23,618 bases of DNA from NCBI GenBank assembly GCA_913046825.1, contig CAJWTF010000048.1, forward strand, positions 1 through 23,618. Direction: 5' to 3'. Positions 7,966 through 15,521 of the stretch are shown one piece after another (position 1 is the stretch's first letter; each line of letters begins with the position of its first letter). Both the position numbers and the translations under genes were made by a program. Source of the stretch: an uncultured Rickettsiales bacterium (GTDB lineage: Bacteria > Pseudomonadota > Alphaproteobacteria > UBA8366). The notes under the pieces were generated by a model, which saw only the letters and a program-made list of their open reading frames with translations, had not been told where the DNA came from and searched no databases.

Positions 7966-8904
7966 CGCAGCGACTGGGCGGCAGTAGACCTTCTTACGTT
8001 TTAGTGCGCCGCACAGATCGCGGGCTGCTTTAGCACTCGCCAGCGGCCCCGCATAGACGCGATGAAAGGTGCCCTTCTTCTTCACCACGACGGTCTCGAT
8101 TGAAACGGAATACTTTTTAAGAAGGTCGCCATGGGCAAGGCTTAGTCGCCTCCAGCTTCGGTCGGTGTTCTTGCGCTCCTTGAACGAAGATAGGTGGACG
8201 CGAATATCCTTCTTTGAACCCATCTTCGCAGGCTCCGCTTTCGCCATTTTATCAGGCATAGGTAGCGCGTCCATTTTCGCATCTTTATCGGGCAAGGGCT
8301 GATCTTTGGACTTCGCCGTTTGGTCTATCTTCTTGGCGGTTGTTGCCTTTGTAGGTGGGGCCGGCATGCTGGCGTCTTTGGAATTTGGCTTCGGCATTTC
8401 CTTGGTCATTGCCGGTTTTTTCTTCGCCGCCTTCTTTTGTGCCATCATTTTTGGGTGTTGTGGGGACATCTCGGAACCGGTGGCTTGGGCCTTGCTGTCG
8501 CGAAGGTCCTCGGGCTTGCCGGCCTCGGTATAGATCATTGTGATTTGCACTAACTCCGGATAACGCCGACCACTGCCCGAGGATTGATCCACGAGATAGC
8601 CCAATCCCAACGAGCCGACATTGGATGAAGACCAGGGGTCGTAATTGCTGCTGAGAACTTTCGTGGCTCGGTATCCGCTTTTCGTGCTGCAGACCACGGT
8701 GACAGGTGCCGCGGAAAGCGGTACGACGAGGTCAGCTGGCGCTTTGGCTTGCATGACATAGCCGGTTCCCCCAAGCTGGCACGTTCCATCCAGTGGATAT
8801 GTCTCGATCCGAACAGGTCCATAGCCGGCGGTATGCGGGCCAGCACAAGAGGAAACGAAGGCGACTAACGCCAGGGTGAAAAGAGGAACGGCTTTCGTTG
8901 ACAT
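7954..8904 (-). CDS. SPOR-domain lipoprotein
   Basis: 316 residues from the ATG at 8904, which follows GGAG with 7-nt spacing. A longer reading from 9021 would run back into the crotonase gene. The N-terminus is a lipoprotein signal with lipobox VSSC and lipidated C20. A globular part with three cysteines (about 35-130) precedes a low-complexity Lys/Ala/Pro/Met linker (about 140-230). The C-terminal SPOR domain (about 233-316) begins IRVHLSSFKE and contains FHRVYAGPLASAKAARDLC. SPOR domains bind denuded glycan strands at division sites. It starts 13 bp after the crotonase stop and is last in the minus-strand series. The middle domain is not one I can name. Confidence 0.85.
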   Translation of the reverse strand: MSTKAVPLFTLALVAFVSSCAGPHTAGYGPVRIETYPLDGTCQLGGTGYVMQAKAPADLVVPLSAAPVTVVCSTKSGYRATKVLSSNYDPWSSSNVGSLGLGYLVDQSSGSGRRYPELVQITMIYTEAGKPEDLRDSKAQATGSEMSPQHPKMMAQKKAAKKKPAMTKEMPKPNSKDASMPAPPTKATTAKKIDQTAKSKDQPLPDKDAKMDALPMPDKMAKAEPAKMGSKKDIRVHLSSFKERKNTDRSWRRLSLAHGDLLKKYSVSIETVVVKKKGTFHRVYAGPLASAKAARDLCGALKRKKVYCRPVAAGAN

Positions 8905-8917
8905 TCGAACTCCAGTT

Positions 8918-9697
8918 CTACCGACCGGCAAATACCGCAGACGTCTTTTCGACGAAGGCCCGGCGGCCGGTTTGAAAATCCTCGGTGTCGTAGCAATCGA
9001 AACCTTCATCGATCTCGGCATCGGTCAGTGGTGTCGGATCGAGTAGTCGATAAATGAACTTCTTGTGCCATCTTGCCGAAAGCGGCGCCCCTTCCGCAAT
9101 CTTTTCCGCAGTGGCACGTGCTGTCGCGGCGACCTCTCCATCAGGAACAACCTGATTGACCAGGCCCATCCGCAAGGCGTCCGCGACGGGAAAGACATCG
9201 CCGAGCAACAAGATTTCAAGCGCTACGTTGGCGCCGAACTTCTCGACGAGGGGACGCACTTCTTCGTGTGCTTCGACAAGGCCTAGTTTTTTAACCGGCA
9301 CGCCAAACTTGCTGGAAAGACCGCAAACGCGGATATCGCAACAGGACGCGATACCCATGCCGCCGCCGACGCAAAGACCGTCGATCTGGGCGACGACCGG
9401 ATGGCGGCACGCGATAATCGAGCCGAACCCGTAAGTCGTTACTTTGCCATAGGTGAGGGAGGTTTTCTTGTTCTTGCGCGTGGTCTCGAACTCCTTGATG
9501 TCCGCACCGGCACTGAAGGCTTTGCCGCCCGCGCCGCGAATAATGACGCAGCGCAAATCCGTATCGCCGTCGCATTCCTTCATCGCATCGCCGAGGTCGC
9601 GCCACATCCCTTCGTTCATCGCATTGTATCGTTCGGGTTGGTTCAGGGTGACCGTAGCAATCGCGCCCTCACGCTCGAGTTTAATTTGATCTGTCAT
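8918..9697 (-). CDS. Enoyl-CoA hydratase/isomerase (crotonase) family protein
   Basis: 259 residues with the crotonase fold: KAFSAGADIKEF (59-70), HPVVAQIDGLCVGGGMGIAS (99-118) and the C-terminal helical arm. Crotonases stabilise an enolate of an acyl-CoA thioester; members act in beta-oxidation, side-chain degradation and other acyl-CoA chemistry. Both glutamates of classical hydratase are replaced: GGGCELA reads GGGMGIA, and FGxPE reads FGVPV. This argues against a standard enoyl-CoA hydratase and for another reaction in the family. It lies between the GST gene (27 bp upstream) and the SPOR lipoprotein (13 bp downstream). Confidence 0.88.
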   Translation of the reverse strand: MTDQIKLEREGAIATVTLNQPERYNAMNEGMWRDLGDAMKECDGDTDLRCVIIRGAGGKAFSAGADIKEFETTRKNKKTSLTYGKVTTYGFGSIIACRHPVVAQIDGLCVGGGMGIASCCDIRVCGLSSKFGVPVKKLGLVEAHEEVRPLVEKFGANVALEILLLGDVFPVADALRMGLVNQVVPDGEVAATARATAEKIAEGAPLSARWHKKFIYRLLDPTPLTDAEIDEGFDCYDTEDFQTGRRAFVEKTSAVFAGR

Positions 9698-9724
9698 TGC
9701 CGGGTGATTCCTCTTGGTACGTTG

Positions 9725-10384
9725 TTAACGGACGAGCATTTGCCGAGCCATGTCGACGGTGCCGTCGGCGGTTTTGCGCGGTGGGACGTTGATGCCCTTT
9801 ATACAGGCGGGGCGGTCGTAAAGGCGTTGCAGCCAAGCTTGCAGATTGTCGAGCCCTTCAATGTCGACACCGCTCCATTTATACCCACGCACCCACGGCC
9901 ATGTCGCCATGTCGGCGATGGAATAGTGGTCGCAAATATATTCGCGGTCCTTTAGCCGAGTGTCGAGCACTTCGAACAGGCGCCGGCATTCGTTTTGATA
10001 GCGGGCGATGGCGCTTGGAATTTTTTCCTCGTAATACCGAAAGAAGACGTTGGCTTGACCCTGCATGGGGCCGATCCCGGCCATTTGAAACATCAGCCAT
10101 TGTATGACTTCTGAGCGGTTTTTCATATCTGTCGGCAGAAACAGTCCAGTCTTTTCGGCGAGGTAGATTAAGATGGCGCCCGATTCAAAAACGGCAAAAT
10201 CATCCGCTGATCTATCGATGATAGCCGGTATGCGGCGGTTCGGATTGATGGCGAGGTAGTCCGGGGATTTCTGGTCATTGGCGGACAGCTCAAGCGCATG
10301 GACCGAATAGTCGAGCTCCATTTCCTCGAGAGCGATGGAAACCTTGTAGCCATTGGGTGTTTGGGCGGTGTAGAGATCGATCAT
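9725..10384 (-). CDS. Glutathione S-transferase family protein (YfcG/YghU-like)
   Basis: 219 residues. The N-terminal thioredoxin-like domain (1-85) opens [20 protein letters not shown], typical of Nu-class/Ure2p-like GSTs such as YfcG and YghU, where Thr and Asn of TPNG contact glutathione. [10 protein letters not shown] (cis-Pro) and [11 protein letters not shown] (gamma-glutamyl contacts) follow. The C-terminal helical domain (90-219) has [15 protein letters not shown]. These proteins often work as glutathione-dependent disulfide reductases. The ATG is preceded by AAGGA. It is cytosolic and sits 86 bp downstream of the DsbA-like gene, so the pair may reflect thiol redox themes, but that is inference. 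Confidence 0.9.
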   Translation of the reverse strand: MIDLYTAQTPNGYKVSIALEEMELDYSVHALELSANDQKSPDYLAINPNRRIPAIIDRSADDFAVFESGAILIYLAEKTGLFLPTDMKNRSEVIQWLMFQMAGIGPMQGQANVFFRYYEEKIPSAIARYQNECRRLFEVLDTRLKDREYICDHYSIADMATWPWVRGYKWSGVDIEGLDNLQAWLQRLYDRPACIKGINVPPRKTADGTVDMARQMLVR

Positions 10385-10470
10385 GGTGCATGTCCTTCTA
10401 GGTCATGCTTACGACACCGGAATATGAACCACAACGTCGGGCGGTAATCGCGATTAGGGCGGATAAGAGG

Positions 10471-11226
10471 TTATCCCCCAGCCCGTGTTTTCGCAATGAT
10501 TCGCTTCATAGCGGACTCGTCAATGGCACCGGGAACCAATGTATCGCCGATGACGAATGCAGGTGTACCTCGAATACCGAGCGAATTGGCCAATTGTAGT
10601 GTCTCGTCGAGATAGGCCTCAATTAGTGGGTCCTTCATATCTTCGCGCAAGCGGTCGATGTTCAAACCTACGTCGGCGGCAATGCTCATCACCTTGCTTT
10701 CGGAGAGACGACCACGTGCGCCCATCAGGCCAACATGGAAATCGAAATACTTATCCTGCTTCATAGTGGCCATTGCGGCGCGGGCAGCGAAGCGCGATGC
10801 TGGGCCCAGAATAGGCAACTCTTTCCATACTACTCGCACGTTCTTGTCCGAGTTCAGCAAATCAATCAACGACGCTAACGAGCGTTTACAATAGCCACAT
10901 CCATAGTCGAAGAATTCTACAACGGTCACGTCTCCTGTCGAGTTACCCGACACCGGTGTCATCGGGTGTCCACGAAGGTCATCGCCATGTTCACTGAGAG
11001 CAGCTTGTGCGCGGTTCTTTTCCGCCACCTCCCGTTTGGCTTGAAGCGCTTGAATAGCTTCTTCGATGACCTCGGGGTTGGCGATCAAGTAATCGTGGAC
11101 GATTCTCTCTATGGCCGATTTATCCGGGGCCTTAGCAGTCAATGAATCGGCCCGACCGTCGACGGTTGTCGCCATTGTAATTCCGAGAACCATAACAATT
11201 GCGAAGAGATATTTTAAATACCGCAT
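10471..11226 (-). CDS. DsbA-family thiol:disulfide oxidoreductase with ScsC-type N-terminal domain
   Basis: 251 residues. A Sec signal peptide (1-26, YLFAIVMVLGITMATTVDGRA) is followed by a helical N-terminal domain (about 36-85, IERIVHDYLIANPEVIEEAI) like that of ScsC/Com1 proteins, where it oligomerises the protein. The thioredoxin fold has the active site C110-G-Y-C113 (VEFFDYGCGYC) and cis-Pro 222 in RGTPAF. Expected role: periplasmic disulfide exchange, oxidase or isomerase depending on oligomeric state. The ATG has AAGGA about 9 nt upstream. It follows the M48 protease gene by 82 bp. No DsbB or DsbD partner is seen in the window. Confidence 0.92.
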   Translation of the reverse strand: MRYLKYLFAIVMVLGITMATTVDGRADSLTAKAPDKSAIERIVHDYLIANPEVIEEAIQALQAKREVAEKNRAQAALSEHGDDLRGHPMTPVSGNSTGDVTVVEFFDYGCGYCKRSLASLIDLLNSDKNVRVVWKELPILGPASRFAARAAMATMKQDKYFDFHVGLMGARGRLSESKVMSIAADVGLNIDRLREDMKDPLIEAYLDETLQLANSLGIRGTPAFVIGDTLVPGAIDESAMKRIIAKTRAGG

Positions 11227-11308
11227 TCTAAGGGTCCTTTCGATTTGACTGGCGAGCAGGTCTGATATGAATGATGTGGGAGGGACGCGTCAATTCAGAT
11301 CACTGTGA

Positions 11309-12661
11309 TCAATTGGTTTTTTGGGCAGCGCCTTCAATGTCCTGTGCGCGAAACCAACTCGGGGACCCTTCGGGTAGGCCGACCATTGCGCGCTTCACAT
11401 GGGAGAGGGCGCCGTCCTTGTTGCCCCTAAGTAAGGCTTCTTCAGCGAGCGCCAGCGAGGCGCCGCCGGCATTACCGAGCCTGCCTTCCGCCGTCGCCAG
11501 AAAGCGCCATGCGCCAGATAATTCCGGTTCGTAGCGAAGCGCTTCTTTCAAGTTATCTCGCGCGGCCTCCAGTTCAGCCGTACTCTCGCTCTCCAGTTGT
11601 ATTTGAGCGAGACCAACCTTAATCAAGGCTGCCCAAGGAAGGATCGTAAGTGCTTTTTTATAAGGTTCGATCGCTTCTCTCGTTCTGCCGCCATCGACCA
11701 GCAGTTCACCCTTTAGCTCATAAAAGAATGGATCCTTTGGAGAGGTGGCGATCAGCTCGTCCACGATAGCGACGGCGCCATCGATATCCTGCAATCTCGA
11801 CAGTGCGATAGCGCGGGCATACCGGGCACCAAAATCTGGGTCGAGTGCGTCATATTCTCGAAGTATTTGATCCGGTGGATTAATAAAGCCCTTTAATTTC
11901 CCGCGCATGCGTCGGTGCATCGAATAAATTAACTCGCTTGTCTTTGATTGGCTAAAGGCTGATTTCGCTAGATGATCTTCGACATGTCGTAGCCGATCGG
12001 CGTTAAGTGGATGCGAGCGGGAGTAGGCATTGCCGCCAGCGCTATAAATTTTTTCCTGCTCCAAGAGCAAGGCCAGAAAATCATATAGGCCTTGTGCTGA
12101 TTGACCGGTGGCCTCCAGAAAACCGAGCGCCGCTTGGTCAGCGGATTGCTCCATCGTTCGATTATAAGCGAGAAAGGATCGCTGACCGACTGTACCCTTT
12201 GCTATTAGCCCAGCAATCAGCGGGTCTGCTGACTGAGCGGCGAGGGCCGCGGCTCCTCCAAGTACGAGGGCAATAATGGATTGGTTGTTTGCATTCTCAA
12301 GATTCTTTTGCTGCCTTGATAAATGCCCGCCCGTTATATGCCCGATTTCATGGGCCAACACGCCGATGACTTCGGCAGGTGTCTTGGTTTTCATTAAGAG
12401 GCCGGTATGGATGAAAATCCGTTGCCCGCCCGCTACGAAGGCGTTCAGGCTACGATCGTTGATTATATGGATCGACACGGCGCTAGGATCGAGACCTGCC
12501 GCCTCGAATAATGGCGCGGCATAGACACGAATGGTATTTTCGATTTCGGTATCGCGTATAACGCTGAACCCGCCTTGCGCGAACGCCTTTAGCGGGATAG
12601 CGATGGTTGCCCAACCGATGGCTACGCATAAAATGAAAAGACGCATAGGTTTCAAAGTCAT
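11309..12661 (-). CDS. M48 family metalloprotease with TPR repeats (BepA-like)
   Basis: 450 residues from the ATG at 12661; the frame is open further upstream but those residues are antisense to the divergent lipoprotein gene and lack family similarity. A signal peptide (about 6-29, LFILCVAIGWATIAIPLKAFAQ) exports it. Zinc-site H104-E105-I-G-H108 lies in VIGVLAHEIGHITGGHLS, with E171 (RTMEQSADQAA) as likely third ligand, then SHPLNADR. The C-terminal third (about 270-435) holds TPR-like helices (DPFFYELKGELLVDGGRTREAIEPYKKAL). BepA-type proteases check outer-membrane protein assembly. It begins the minus-strand series M48-DsbA-GST-crotonase-SPOR and its start codon overlaps that of the divergent gene. 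Confidence 0.92.
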   Translation of the reverse strand: MTLKPMRLFILCVAIGWATIAIPLKAFAQGGFSVIRDTEIENTIRVYAAPLFEAAGLDPSAVSIHIINDRSLNAFVAGGQRIFIHTGLLMKTKTPAEVIGVLAHEIGHITGGHLSRQQKNLENANNQSIIALVLGGAAALAAQSADPLIAGLIAKGTVGQRSFLAYNRTMEQSADQAALGFLEATGQSAQGLYDFLALLLEQEKIYSAGGNAYSRSHPLNADRLRHVEDHLAKSAFSQSKTSELIYSMHRRMRGKLKGFINPPDQILREYDALDPDFGARYARAIALSRLQDIDGAVAIVDELIATSPKDPFFYELKGELLVDGGRTREAIEPYKKALTILPWAALIKVGLAQIQLESESTAELEAARDNLKEALRYEPELSGAWRFLATAEGRLGNAGGASLALAEEALLRGNKDGALSHVKRAMVGLPEGSPSWFRAQDIEGAAQKTN

Positions 12662-12674
12662 GGAGCTCCGTTTG
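12659..12674. promoter_or_regulatory. Overlapping divergent start codons with a shared palindromic ribosome binding site
   Basis: The tetranucleotide CATG at 12659-12662 gives an ATG on each strand: minus at 12661 for the M48 protease and plus at 12660 for the GGT-like lipoprotein. Next to it the palindrome GGAGCTCC (12662-12669) reads GGAG on both strands. On the minus strand this lies 4 nt before the M48 ATG; on the plus strand it lies 6 nt before an in-frame TTG at 12672, an alternative lipoprotein start. There is no intergenic space, so each gene's promoter must lie inside the other's coding sequence. Confidence 0.55.
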
Positions 12675-14360
12675 AAAAAGACTGTAACGACGCTCATCCA
12701 CCGGTGCAATCGTGCTGGCGGTATCGTGATTATGCTGTCGCTACTTGCCGGTTGTGGCGGATTTGAAATCCCCGATCCGATTGACGCGATCAATCGCGCC
12801 ACAGGAACTAAACAACGCGCCGCTAATCGGGTAATTTTCGGTGCCGTGACGGCGGATGATCCAGCAGCTGTCACTGTAGGAAACGATATTTTGGTGCAAG
12901 GCGGAAGCGCGATCGATGCCGCCGTCGCGATGGGCTTCGCGATGAGTGTGACTTACCCCGCAAGGGTAGGGTTGGGCGGTGGCGGTGTTTGTCTTGCAGG
13001 CGGCGGTAGGGCGGGAAAGATTCAATCACTAGATTTCCTTCCTTTGGCCGCAACTTCCAAGGGCAGTTACACCGACCGCCCGTCGGCGATCCCGACCATG
13101 GTACGAGGTATGGCGGCGTTGCATGCGCGCCATGGCCGGTTGTCCTGGCAAGCGGTTATTGCACCGGCGAAGTCATTCGCGCGAGAGGGGTTTATCGTGA
13201 CGAAGGCGTTTGAGAGTGATCTGTCAAAGTTTTCTGTCCCGCTCTTCGCGGACGAGGTCACGAGAACAACTTTTTCCGACCGAAGGGGCAAAGCCTTCTC
13301 TGCGGGCCAACGTTTGCGCCAAATAGATCTGAATACGGTGTTGGCGACAATTAGCGGGCGCGGCGGCGGTGAATTCTATAATGGCATTCTTGCGAAAAGA
13401 CTGGTGGCGGCAAGTAAAGCAGCGGGCGGATCGCTCGGTCCTGAAGAGCTGCGTAATTTTCTGCCGAAATGGCAGGATCCAATTTCCGTCCAAATTGGCA
13501 AAAGTATGTTGCATGCACCGCCGCCGCCCGCGAGTGCGGGCATTGTTGCGATCCAAATGATGCAATTGGGCTTGGAAGGAAGCAAGCGCGCGGCCGGAGG
13601 GCGGGCCGGTCAGGGGCATTTAATCGCGGAGGCAGCGAAGCGGAGTTTAGGCGAGCGCCTGAAGTGGCTTGGACGCGACTATGGTACAAGCGCTCAGGTA
13701 CAGCAATTACTGTCGCCAGCGCATGCCAAGGATCTGATGAGTTCCTTTTCATCCAAGAAAGCGGCGCCTGCAGAGAAATTTGTCGATGCGTCGCATAAGT
13801 TCAAGCAATTGGATGCGAGCGCGAGTTTTTTGGTGGTCGATGGCGATGGATTGGTCGTCGCCTGCACGCTGACAATGTACCATCTTTTCGGTACTGGTCG
13901 TATGGCTCCTGGTCTAGGGATCGTGTTGGCCGCTGCGCCGGGAGAGAAAGGCCGCAATCCGATGCCGCTTGGCCCGGTTGTCGTCACGCGGGCCAAAGAC
14001 AACGCTTTCCGATTTGCATTTTCCAGTTCCGGTGCAGCCACCGCTGCGACGGCTATGGCCAATGTCATGTTCAAAACCTTGTTGGCTAAGAAGAACCTGC
14101 AGGCGGCAATAAACGAACCGCGATTACATTACGAGACGGACACCGATGAGGTTGTCATTGAAGATCGCGAGAAAAAAGATCGCCTTGTCTCACTAATATC
14201 GCTCGGTCATAAAGTGCGGCGTCTGCCGAGCATCGGTCGGGTCAACGCGATTTCATGTCCCGAAGCGCTTCCCTCGCCTAACCCACAATGCGATGTACAG
14301 GCCGATCCGCGTGGAAGCGGCGTTACCTCGACCGTTAAATTTAGAAAACAGGAACGATAA
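12660..14360 (+). CDS. Gamma-glutamyltransferase-fold lipoprotein, probably not a classical GGT
   Basis: 566 residues from the ATG at 12660, or 562 from the TTG at 12672. The lipobox LAGC places lipidated C32 after a hydrophobic stretch (VIMLSLLAGC). The Ntn-hydrolase GGT fold is recognisable: GGSAIDAAVAMGFAMSV (81-97), GLGGGGVCL, FYNGILAKRLV, APPPPASAGI and FGTGRMAPGLGI. The residues that define active GGT are altered: the nucleophile Thr of TTHYS aligns with S387 in DASASF, the substrate Arg of LDFRE aligns with L127 (LDFLP), the conserved Asp after the GTGI strand is absent, and the oxyanion GG is SGAA. The large-subunit/small-subunit autocleavage is therefore doubtful. It is 3 bp upstream of the aminotransferase. 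Similar lipoproteins are usually annotated simply as GGT. Confidence 0.75.
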   Translation: MELRLKKTVTTLIHRCNRAGGIVIMLSLLAGCGGFEIPDPIDAINRATGTKQRAANRVIFGAVTADDPAAVTVGNDILVQGGSAIDAAVAMGFAMSVTYPARVGLGGGGVCLAGGGRAGKIQSLDFLPLAATSKGSYTDRPSAIPTMVRGMAALHARHGRLSWQAVIAPAKSFAREGFIVTKAFESDLSKFSVPLFADEVTRTTFSDRRGKAFSAGQRLRQIDLNTVLATISGRGGGEFYNGILAKRLVAASKAAGGSLGPEELRNFLPKWQDPISVQIGKSMLHAPPPPASAGIVAIQMMQLGLEGSKRAAGGRAGQGHLIAEAAKRSLGERLKWLGRDYGTSAQVQQLLSPAHAKDLMSSFSSKKAAPAEKFVDASHKFKQLDASASFLVVDGDGLVVACTLTMYHLFGTGRMAPGLGIVLAAAPGEKGRNPMPLGPVVVTRAKDNAFRFAFSSSGAATAATAMANVMFKTLLAKKNLQAAINEPRLHYETDTDEVVIEDREKKDRLVSLISLGHKVRRLPSIGRVNAISCPEALPSPNPQCDVQADPRGSGVTSTVKFRKQER

Positions 14361-14363
14361 ACG

Positions 14364-15521
14364 ATGGCTTTGAAAGTCTCTCGACGCGGCATGATCCCGC
14401 CATTCCTCGTCATGGATATTATGCAGGCAGCCGCGGAGCGAGAAGCGGAGCAGAAGGCCGTCTATCACCTTGAGGTCGGCCAACCGGGTACGCCGGCACC
14501 GCAAGGGGTCTTGACGGCGGCGAAACGCGCCTTGGACGAAAATCGCCTCGGTTATACGTTGTCGATGGGTATTCCGGAATTGCGCGCCGCGATCGCCAAG
14601 CATTATGCGAAAACTTACAACGTGGATCTAGACCCAGCCCGTGTTGTGGTCACAACGGGCTCCTCGGCAGGGTTTGTCTTGTCGTTCTTGAGTGCTTTCG
14701 ATTCCGGAGACCGCGTCGCCATGGCGTCGCCTGGATATCCTTGTTATCGCAATATTCTCTCGGCATTCGGGATCGAGCCGGTCTTGCTGTTAACCGAGGC
14801 CGAGCACCGGTTCCAGCCGACACCTGAATTGCTGGAAAAAGCGGTACGGGAAGGGGGGGCGATCGACGGGTTGATCATCGCCAGTCCTTCGAACCCGACA
14901 GGCACGATGATCGGGCCCGATGAAATGTCCGCACTCACGGAGTATTGCCGGGAGAATAATATCCGGCTTATCTCCGACGAAATTTATCACGGCCTCACAT
15001 ACGAGAGTGCTGCCAGCACGGCTCTCGCGTTCGAGGAGAACGCCGTGATCATCAATAGTTTTTCGAAATACTTTTCGATGACCGGTTGGCGGTTGGGTTG
15101 GATGGTCATTCCCGAGGACCTTATGCGGGCTGTGGAATGTCTGGCGCAAAATCTTTTCATATCCGCGCCCACACTCTCGCAAATCGGAGGCGTCGCAGCG
15201 TTCGATTGCGAAGACGAACTATCCGCCAATATATTGAAATATAGAGCGAATAGGGACTTTCTGTTAGAGAAATTGCCGAAGGCCGGATTCGACCGTTTAG
15301 CGCCAGTCGACGGAGCATTCTACATATATGCCGATGTTGTGGAGCTCACGAATGATAGTTTGTCGTTCTGCCGTCGGATCCTGAACGAGACGGGCGTGGC
15401 TATCGCCTCTGGTGTGGATTTCGATCCAGACCGGGGGCATCACTATGTTCGGTTCTCTTTTGCCGAATCGGCCGAGCAAGTGGCAGGCGCCGCTGAGGCC
15501 TTGATCGATTGGTCGCGCTAA
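14364..15521 (+). CDS. PLP-dependent class I/II aminotransferase
   Basis: 385 residues, fold type I. The PLP-binding lysine is K235 in NSFSKYFSMTGWRLGW; SPSNPTG (174-180, with N177), D205 and Y208 (SDEIYHG) complete the cofactor pocket, and YVRFSF near the C-terminus carries the substrate-carboxylate Arg. The N-terminal EVGQPGTPAP is typical of the aspartate aminotransferase-like branch. Substrate cannot be fixed from sequence alone. The start lies 3 bp after the GGT-like stop, so the two are co-translated or coupled. Its last 122 bp overlap the convergent cfa reading frame. Confidence 0.92.
   Translation: MALKVSRRGMIPPFLVMDIMQAAAEREAEQKAVYHLEVGQPGTPAPQGVLTAAKRALDENRLGYTLSMGIPELRAAIAKHYAKTYNVDLDPARVVVTTGSSAGFVLSFLSAFDSGDRVAMASPGYPCYRNILSAFGIEPVLLLTEAEHRFQPTPELLEKAVREGGAIDGLIIASPSNPTGTMIGPDEMSALTEYCRENNIRLISDEIYHGLTYESAASTALAFEENAVIINSFSKYFSMTGWRLGWMVIPEDLMRAVECLAQNLFISAPTLSQIGGVAAFDCEDELSANILKYRANRDFLLEKLPKAGFDRLAPVDGAFYIYADVVELTNDSLSFCRRILNETGVAIASGVDFDPDRGHHYVRFSFAESAEQVAGAAEALIDWSR

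Noticed and set aside
11299..11311. GATCACTGTGATC palindrome as a CRP/FNR-type operator
   Set aside because: It overlaps the stop codon of the M48 gene, and the half-sites face the wrong way for a TGTGA-N6-TCACA site.
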